Part shown: piece after piece, positions 13,763 to 13,770 of the stretch
Numbering within the stretch: position 1 is the first letter of the stretch
How the letters are laid out: each line of letters opens with the position of its first letter
Source: an uncultured Clostridia bacterium
GTDB taxonomy: Bacteria > Bacillota > Clostridia > Oscillospirales > CAG-272
Assembly (NCBI GenBank): GCA_945949385.1
Contig: CAMFEL010000044.1
Span: 1-13,770 of the forward strand
Length of the DNA stretch: 13,770 bases
Reading direction: 5' to 3'
Translations under genes and position numbers: made by a program
Notes under the pieces: model-generated
Seen by the model: only the letters and a program-made list of their open reading frames with translations
The model's database searches: none
Told to the model about the DNA's origin: nothing

Positions 13763-13770
13763 GCTTAGAA

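Noticed and set aside
1..13770. CRISPR arrays, tRNA or rRNA genes, insertion sequences
   Set aside because: No regularly spaced repeats, cloverleaf-like sequences, rRNA segments or transposase frames were seen on reading both strands.

Overview
The window looks like a chromosomal segment of a mid-GC, gut-type Clostridia genome, with an Oscillospiraceae/Ruminococcaceae-like flavour. The reasons are strong AAGGAGG-like ribosome binding sites, TTGACA/TATAAT promoters, FAxC-type lipoboxes and the mix of gene families. The assignment rests on recognition of protein families, not on a search.

Layout. (1) Positions 1-3280, + strand: a phage-derived block. It holds the C-terminal end of a large terminase, an intact portal-like protein, a Prp-type cysteine protease that overlaps it by 4 bp, and an unusual ricin-type lectin/M23 peptidase with its own ribosome binding site, ending at a strong terminator. 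No capsid, scaffold, tail or holin gene follows before ordinary chromosomal genes begin. (2) 3291-4466, - strand: an orphan lipoprotein. (3) 4467-4975: a gene-poor 509-base stretch with a tandem 11-bp repeat and, in its last 130 bases, several hairpins and a possible long-range helix. It leads into (4) 4976-5839, + strand, a 29-cysteine protein with 10 Cys in a 12-residue run. (5) 5897-10159, - strand: a diacylglycerol-kinase-like lipid kinase with a textbook promoter, aldose 1-epimerase (galM), UDP-glucose 4-epimerase (galE) and a sugar-nucleotide-type nucleotidyltransferase. NTase and galE are probably one transcript; galM and the kinase are each preceded by a terminator. (6) 10411-13638, + strand: a Crp/Fnr-family regulator with a consensus promoter overlapped by a perfect 16-bp dyad, followed by a complete ABC importer of the NitT/TauT (nitrate/sulfonate/taurine/thiamine-precursor) type: lipoprotein receptor, permease and a compact ATPase. 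Tandem hairpin terminators close the window.

How the genes work together. The NTase, GalE and GalM enzymes point to UDP-hexose supply and galactose/glucose interconversion; galK and galT are not in the window. The Crp/Fnr protein is the obvious candidate regulator of the importer behind it, because no terminator separates them and a CRP-sized dyad sits at the predicted transcription start. The importer's substrate cannot be read from sequence.

The items most worth a second look are the capsid-less terminase/portal/Prp/lysin block, the structured region in front of the poly-cysteine protein, and a perfect 12-bp-stem hairpin at 6933-6960 that recurs in inverted orientation at the right edge of the window.
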